From: an uncultured Acetatifactor sp.
GTDB taxonomy: Bacteria; Bacillota; Clostridia; Lachnospirales; Lachnospiraceae
Length of the DNA: 14,286 nucleotides
Assembly: GCA_910585665.1 (NCBI GenBank)
Contig: CAJUFI010000087.1
Span: 1-14,286, forward strand
Direction of reading: 5' to 3'
A program made the translations under genes and the position numbers. The stretch's first letter is position 1. Each line of letters begins with the position of its first letter. The notes under the pieces are model-generated. The model was not told where the DNA came from. It ran no database searches and worked only from the letters and a program-made list of their open reading frames with translations. Shown one piece after another: positions 12,418-14,286 of the stretch.

Positions 12418-14115
12418 CTATATCCCTATCGCCGCGTCCATCGTATCCCCTGTCGGCACTTCCGCCGGTATGCCTTCCTGCGGCACTTCTTCTGCCGGCA
12501 CTCCTTCTGCCGGTACCCCTTCTGCGGGCACTCCTTCTGCCGGTACCTCTCCCTCCGGCACGGAAGGCGGCCCCACATAGGGAATCCCCTGCGAATAATA
12601 GCATATCACAGGAAACCCTTCCGACACAGACTGATAGATCTGCCCTGCCATACTGGGCGGAAGGTTGATGCAGCCATGGGAACCATTGGTCTTGTAAATC
12701 TCTCCGCCGAAGGATCTCCTCCAATTGGCATCATGCATTCCGTAATTCCCATAAAAAGGCATCCAGTACTTTACCGGCGTCCTGTATGTCGCGCCTTTGA
12801 GCACCGCATTCATGGTCTTGTATGTCAAACCAAAGATACCCTCAGGCGTCACGCAGTCATAGGAAGAGATCATCGTGCCAGACACAAAATCCGTCTCCAC
12901 GACAATCTCCCCGTCCTGGTACAGATACAGATGCTGATTGCTCAAATCCGCTTCCACATAGGAACTGCCCACATCGTTGGTCCCTTTCTGTCGGGCAGTG
13001 ATGCTGTATAGCGGCTCCCTTTCCCCTTTGGTGCCAAGATATATCAGTTGGGTCAGTTCCTGGATCTCTCCTGTCGTATCTGTCTTCCATCCGTAATTGC
13101 GGCTGGCCAAAGTCACTTCAAAGCCATGGGTCGTCATGAACTTCTTTTTCTTCCCATATGTATCATAGGCAGAAGCCTGCTCCTTTACAAATGCCGCCAC
13201 AGCCTCCTCGTCCAGCGCAGCCCTGCCGTTCTCTATGGACACCCAATCCTTCAGAATCTCATGATCCAGCACCACTTCCGTCCCATTCCAGTCATAGACG
13301 ATTTCGGTACCCAGCCAACGGTTCGCCGTGTCTATGATGTCATTCAGCTTCTTGTCATCGCTTTTGACAGCGGCCTCCCGATAGCAGCCCTCTTCCTCCA
13401 GGTCCAGGGATTCCTCCTGTCTGCTGACCGTCTCGGAAATCAGCTGGATTACTTTCTCCACGTCCATCTCCGTGCCGGAAGTCTCCGGAACAATCTCATA
13501 TCTGCCCGTCTCTTCAGAATATTCATCGATATATGCGTCCTTTGCCCGCCGCATATTCTTTCTCTGGCAGGCCTCCCATGACTCCACCGTGCTTTTCAGC
13601 ATATCTTCATCAAAGACCACTCCCTGGTCCAAAGAATAGGAGAAACTTTCCCCCAGGTATGCCTGGAGCCACATCCTCTCATCCTGCTGCCGCATTAAAT
13701 CCTCCACCGCCACGTCCGTGTCCGCAAAGTTCAGCTGGATGTCATCCGGAACAATGACTCCAAGGACAGCGCCGGATTCTCCCGTGCCGTAATCCCGGCC
13801 GCTGACCGACAGGGCGTAACTGCTAATCCGCGCATTCAGCATATCCACCACTGGTGCCGTCTCCATATTGCTACAGTCGAACCCGTCAATGGCCGTATTC
13901 GGCAGAAAATGCGTCCCATAATACACTACGCCTCTGTAATAAGCATATCCCGCCGCTGCCAACAGCAGAAAAAGCAGCAGCAGAAGACTGATATACACAT
14001 ATTTCTTCCTCCCCCCTTTCTGCTTTGCCTCTCCTTTCCTCATTCCCTGCGGGCTCGGCTCTATGGCCGTGGCCGCAGCTGTCTTTTCTGCTTCACCATT
14101 TTGCTTCTCTTCCAT
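12418..14115 (-). CDS. Membrane-anchored L,D-transpeptidase (YkuD) with PG_binding_4 region
   Basis: The protein has 565 aa with a short cytoplasmic basic N-terminus, one membrane segment at about 39-60 (L/A-rich) and an extracellular body. From about 75 (NTAIDGFDCSNMETA) it resembles the PG_binding_4/VanW-associated domain that often precedes YkuD domains in Clostridia. The catalytic domain spans ~386-506, with H461 in YGMHDANW and S479-H480-G481-C482 followed by INLPP; C482 is the nucleophile. Such enzymes make 3-3 cross-links in peptidoglycan or attach proteins to it. The C-terminus carries VPAEG pentapeptide repeats. GGAGAGGAATC directly before the ATG at 14115 fixes the start against an upstream TTG. 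An extended -10 promoter lies about 50 nt upstream. It is the first gene of its unit. Confidence 0.93.
   Translation of the reverse strand: MEEKQNGEAEKTAAATAIEPSPQGMRKGEAKQKGGRKKYVYISLLLLLFLLLAAAGYAYYRGVVYYGTHFLPNTAIDGFDCSNMETAPVVDMLNARISSYALSVSGRDYGTGESGAVLGVIVPDDIQLNFADTDVAVEDLMRQQDERMWLQAYLGESFSYSLDQGVVFDEDMLKSTVESWEACQRKNMRRAKDAYIDEYSEETGRYEIVPETSGTEMDVEKVIQLISETVSRQEESLDLEEEGCYREAAVKSDDKKLNDIIDTANRWLGTEIVYDWNGTEVVLDHEILKDWVSIENGRAALDEEAVAAFVKEQASAYDTYGKKKKFMTTHGFEVTLASRNYGWKTDTTGEIQELTQLIYLGTKGEREPLYSITARQKGTNDVGSSYVEADLSNQHLYLYQDGEIVVETDFVSGTMISSYDCVTPEGIFGLTYKTMNAVLKGATYRTPVKYWMPFYGNYGMHDANWRRSFGGEIYKTNGSHGCINLPPSMAGQIYQSVSEGFPVICYYSQGIPYVGPPSVPEGEVPAEGVPAEGVPAEGVPAEEVPQEGIPAEVPTGDTMDAAIGI
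12459..12548 (-). repeat. Six 15-bp in-frame repeats encoding VPAEG-type pentapeptides
   Basis: Six consecutive 15-nt units (consensus CTTCTGCCGGCACTC on the plus strand) encode V-P-A-E-G and variants at the C-terminus of the L,D-transpeptidase (residues about 523-553). The four units at 12489-12548 are nearly identical, which points to recent expansion. Confidence 0.88.
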
Positions 14116-14162
14116 GATTCCTCTCCACAATGTTGTGATTGTTCATACTTACGCTTTTGATA

Positions 14163-14171
14163 ATTATAGCA
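14163..14171 (-). promoter_or_regulatory. Extended -10 promoter for the L,D-transpeptidase unit
   Basis: TGCTATAAT on the minus strand is a perfect extended -10 (TGnTATAAT), about 48 nt before the ATG at 14115. The -35 position lies in an A/T run without a clear TTGACA, which extended -10 promoters tolerate. Confidence 0.6.
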
Positions 14172-14241
14172 TACTATTCTACAAAAAAATAGCACCAAAA
14201 GACTGAAATTATGCCTTTTAATGCCATTTTACCACCAAAAA

Positions 14242-14286
14242 TGCCCAGAACCGGAATCGAACCAGTGACACGAGGATTTTCAGTCC
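14242..14286 (-). tRNA. tRNA-Phe(GAA), 3' part, cut by window end
   Basis: Read on the minus strand, the anticodon arm region shows the loop CTGAAAA (anticodon GAA) closed by TCCTC, then variable bases GTGTC, T-arm ACTGG-TTCGATT-CCGGT, and acceptor strand TCTGGGC with discriminator A. The D-arm and 5' acceptor strand lie beyond the window. CCA is not encoded; TTTTTGG follows directly. No clear intrinsic terminator separates it from the L,D-transpeptidase promoter. Confidence 0.88.

Noticed and set aside
14172..14241. Intrinsic terminator behind the tRNA
   Set aside because: Only a 5-bp AAAAG/CTTTT pairing and a run of T a few bases later are visible; no credible GC-rich stem.

Overview
The window looks like chromosomal DNA of a spore-forming Clostridia member, most likely Lachnospiraceae. 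The evidence is the minus-strand gene order (Orn/Lys/Arg decarboxylase, guanylate-kinase-like protein, YaaR, HolB, YaaT/PSP1, TrmN6-like, RsmI), which parallels the yaaO-tmk-yaaQ-yaaR-holB-yaaT-yabA-yabB-yabC block of Bacillus subtilis, together with a small cysteine-rich protein of a type I associate with Lachnospiraceae. No species call is possible from the sequence alone.

Layout, read along the transcribed (minus) strand from right to left: the 3' part of a tRNA-Phe (14242-14286); a promoter and a membrane-anchored L,D-transpeptidase (12418-14115); an HD-domain phosphohydrolase (11802-12362); and a PLP fold-type I decarboxylase whose start overlaps the HD stop (10087-11805). A roughly 950-bp non-operonic patch (9131-10086) follows. 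It carries an array of 106-bp hairpin repeats, an unrecognised 73-aa reading frame and a candidate promoter. Then come pyruvate kinase, a guanylate-kinase-like protein (3-nt gap), YaaR and HolB. A second repeat patch (5382-5609) precedes YaaT with a long low-complexity tail, the TrmN6-like methyltransferase (overlapping yaaT), RsmI, a 53-bp tandem repeat and a 58-aa Cys-rich protein. The core genes serve glycolysis, nucleotide phosphorylation, clamp loading, RNA modification and sporulation-linked regulation.

The first ~1.7 kb is different in character. It is visibly AT-rich in part and full of remnants: a truncated hairpin repeat joined to a SymE-like toxin C-terminus, an orphan Phd/YefM antitoxin with a palindrome between its -35 and -10 boxes and a 17-codon stub where a Doc toxin should start, a zinc-ribbon NUDIX hydrolase, a decayed plasmid/ICE RepA-like fragment, and an internally deleted sugar-phosphate isomerase fragment. 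This is probably a graveyard of mobile-element cargo beside the conserved operon.

The most unusual signal is the repeat family. Five copies of a ~106-bp imperfect palindrome (four complete) and three shortened derivatives occur in 14 kb. Two sequence subfamilies keep the same hairpin through paired substitutions. Three copies lie head-to-tail at an exact 103-bp period and share TAA junctions, and one copy supplies the stop codon of the decarboxylase gene.
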